A stretch of DNA of 16,159 nucleotides, from the NCBI GenBank assembly GCA_030639495.1, contig DAOWCP010000055.1:1-16159 (forward strand). Direction: 5' to 3'. Made by a program: the position numbers and the translations under genes. The DNA comes from JAGLTN01 sp023135255 (GTDB lineage: Bacteria; Planctomycetota; Phycisphaerae; Sedimentisphaerales; Anaerobacaceae). The notes under the pieces are model-generated. The model had not been told where the DNA came from. It saw nothing but the letters and a program-made list of their open reading frames with translations, and ran no database searches. Shown piece by piece: positions 15,204-16,159 of this stretch (its first letter is position 1; each line of letters opens with the position of its first letter).

Positions 15204-15683
15204 ATGGCCGAGATTATGAGATTTATACTAATAGACAAGGTAACAAGCTTAGATGCCGGCAAAGAAATAAAAGCGGTAAAAAACGTTTCCCTCGCTGAGG
15301 AATACCTCGGGGATCATTTCCCTGTTTTCCCGGTCTTACCGGGCGTTTTACTGCTTGAAGGTATGGTCGAAGCTGCAAGCTGGCTTGTCAGAGATGCCCA
15401 GAATTTTAAATACAGCATGGTTTTGCTTCATCAGGCAAGAAATGTAAAATACAAAAGTTTTCTTGCGCCGGGCAATTCCATTGAGTATACTGTTACCGCC
15501 AAGAAGATCGATGAAAACCAAAGCAGCTTCATCGCTCGGGGAACGTCTTCTGGTCAGGCAGTCGTTGAAGCAAGGCTGAGTCTGAGGCATTTTAATCTCG
15601 CTGATGAAAACCCTGAAATGGCACAGACTGACGAAAAAATTATTGAAAAAATGAAACAGCGATGGAATCTGCTGAAGAATTAG
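15204..15683 (+). CDS. FabZ-like 3-hydroxyacyl-ACP dehydratase (hotdog fold)
   Basis: A hotdog-fold protein of 159 aa, close to FabZ length. It would remove water from 3-hydroxyacyl-ACP to give trans-2-enoyl-ACP in fatty-acid-type chain synthesis. The FabZ active-site helix is clear: GDHFPVFPVLPGVLLLEGMVEAA (36-58), with catalytic His38 and Glu52 in place. The usual Gln of the EAMAQA segment is replaced by Glu56 (EGMVEA). Two in-frame ATGs are possible, at 15204 and 15216 (MRF...); homologues I recall tend to start at MRF, so the true start may be four codons in. The gene is followed after 58 nt by an acyl carrier protein, suggesting a dedicated acyl-chain operon. I would not equate it with the housekeeping fabZ. 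Confidence 0.8.
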   Translation: MAEIMRFILIDKVTSLDAGKEIKAVKNVSLAEEYLGDHFPVFPVLPGVLLLEGMVEAASWLVRDAQNFKYSMVLLHQARNVKYKSFLAPGNSIEYTVTAKKIDENQSSFIARGTSSGQAVVEARLSLRHFNLADENPEMAQTDEKIIEKMKQRWNLLKN

Positions 15684-15741
15684 TAATCAGAACTATAGAA
15701 AAAATTATTAATAAGGTAAAGAATACCGGAGGCTAAAAAGT

Positions 15742-16137
15742 ATGGCTATGAGTCGCGACGAAATTTTCCAGGAAATACAGGAAGTATTAATTGACGCATT
15801 AGGCGTTGATGATGATGAAGTAACTGCTGATGCAACACTAATGGGCGATCTTGGCGCAGAGAGCATTGACTTTCTCGACATCGTCTTTCGTCTGGAAAAA
15901 GCTTTTGATATAAAAATTGCAAGAGAAGAACTCTTCCCAATCGAAAACATCATGAGCAATCAGGATTTTGTAAAAGATGGTAAGCTCACAGAAGCTGGCT
16001 TAGCGGAAATGAAAGAAAAAATGCCGCACACCAATTTTGCTTCCTTTGAAAGCGACCCTGATATCAACAAGCTTGGTGATCTCTTCACTGTAAACTCGAT
16101 CGTTAATTACATCGAGACAAAACTTGGTAATGCTTAA
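15742..16137 (+). CDS. Acyl carrier protein, elongated form
   Basis: Carries acyl intermediates on a phosphopantetheine arm in the cytosol. The attachment motif GDLGAESIDFLDIVFRLE (35-52) has the modified serine at position 41, as in DSL-type ACPs but with ESI. Helix I (about 5-21) and the final helix (FTVNSIVNYIETKL, 115-128) match the ACP fold. At 131 aa it is roughly 50 residues longer than typical ACPs; the extra part lies between residues 66 and 114, between the REELFP loop and the last helix. The start is firm: CGGAGG ends 9 nt before the ATG. It follows the FabZ-like gene, so it is probably the carrier for that enzyme; a ketosynthase downstream, outside the window, would be expected. 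Confidence 0.88.
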   Translation: MAMSRDEIFQEIQEVLIDALGVDDDEVTADATLMGDLGAESIDFLDIVFRLEKAFDIKIAREELFPIENIMSNQDFVKDGKLTEAGLAEMKEKMPHTNFASFESDPDINKLGDLFTVNSIVNYIETKLGNA

Positions 16138-16159
16138 TTGACACAATTTAATTTCAACA

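Overview
The window is a moderately AT-rich bacterial chromosome segment. Nearly all coding capacity before position 13350 lies on the minus strand. I see no phage, transposase, CRISPR array, rRNA or tRNA. The families present suggest a member of the Planctomycetota, probably the class Phycisphaerae. The pointers are several SPFH (HflK/HflC-type) proteins next to an ABC-2 transporter, a membrane-anchored helical protein of a type I associate with planctomycetes and relatives, and a FabZ-like/acyl-carrier-protein pair. This placement is an inference from gene content, with no marker gene behind it.

Layout, left to right. (1) Positions 2-313, minus: N-terminal part of glucose-6-phosphate isomerase, cut by the window edge. 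(2) Positions 314-526: intergenic, holding copy A of a dispersed palindromic repeat. (3) Positions 527-13349, minus: eight tightly packed genes. In transcription order these are a seven-TM/HflK-like SPFH fusion, an HflC-like protein, a second HflK-like protein, a CPC-type heavy-metal P1B ATPase without an HMA domain, an ABC-2 ATPase with a long acidic tail, its permease with a large soluble domain, an uncharacterised 589-aa membrane-anchored protein, and a UvrD/PcrA helicase. Most junctions are overlaps or gaps of 1-29 nt. The exception is the 53-nt gap before the 589-aa gene, which holds a short piece of the repeat. (4) Positions 13350-13620: divergent intergenic region with repeat copy C and a promoter-like site for the plus-strand gene. 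(5) Positions 13621-14598, plus: orphan ABC-2 permease, convergent with a minus-strand GNAT acetyltransferase (14610-15062). (6) From 15204, plus: a FabZ-like dehydratase and an elongated acyl carrier protein, probably the start of a fatty-acid or specialised acyl-chain operon that continues beyond the window.

Functional reading. The central cluster looks like a membrane-maintenance locus. Three SPFH proteins could form a scaffold controlling membrane proteolysis (known for HflK/HflC with FtsH in E. coli), next to one metal exporter and one ABC exporter. The features most worth following are the K-C-K SPFH arrangement with its polytopic fusion, the atypical TM8 of the P-type ATPase, the 589-aa protein of unknown function, and the three-copy intergenic repeat, which always lies in the same orientation just upstream of a minus-strand start codon.
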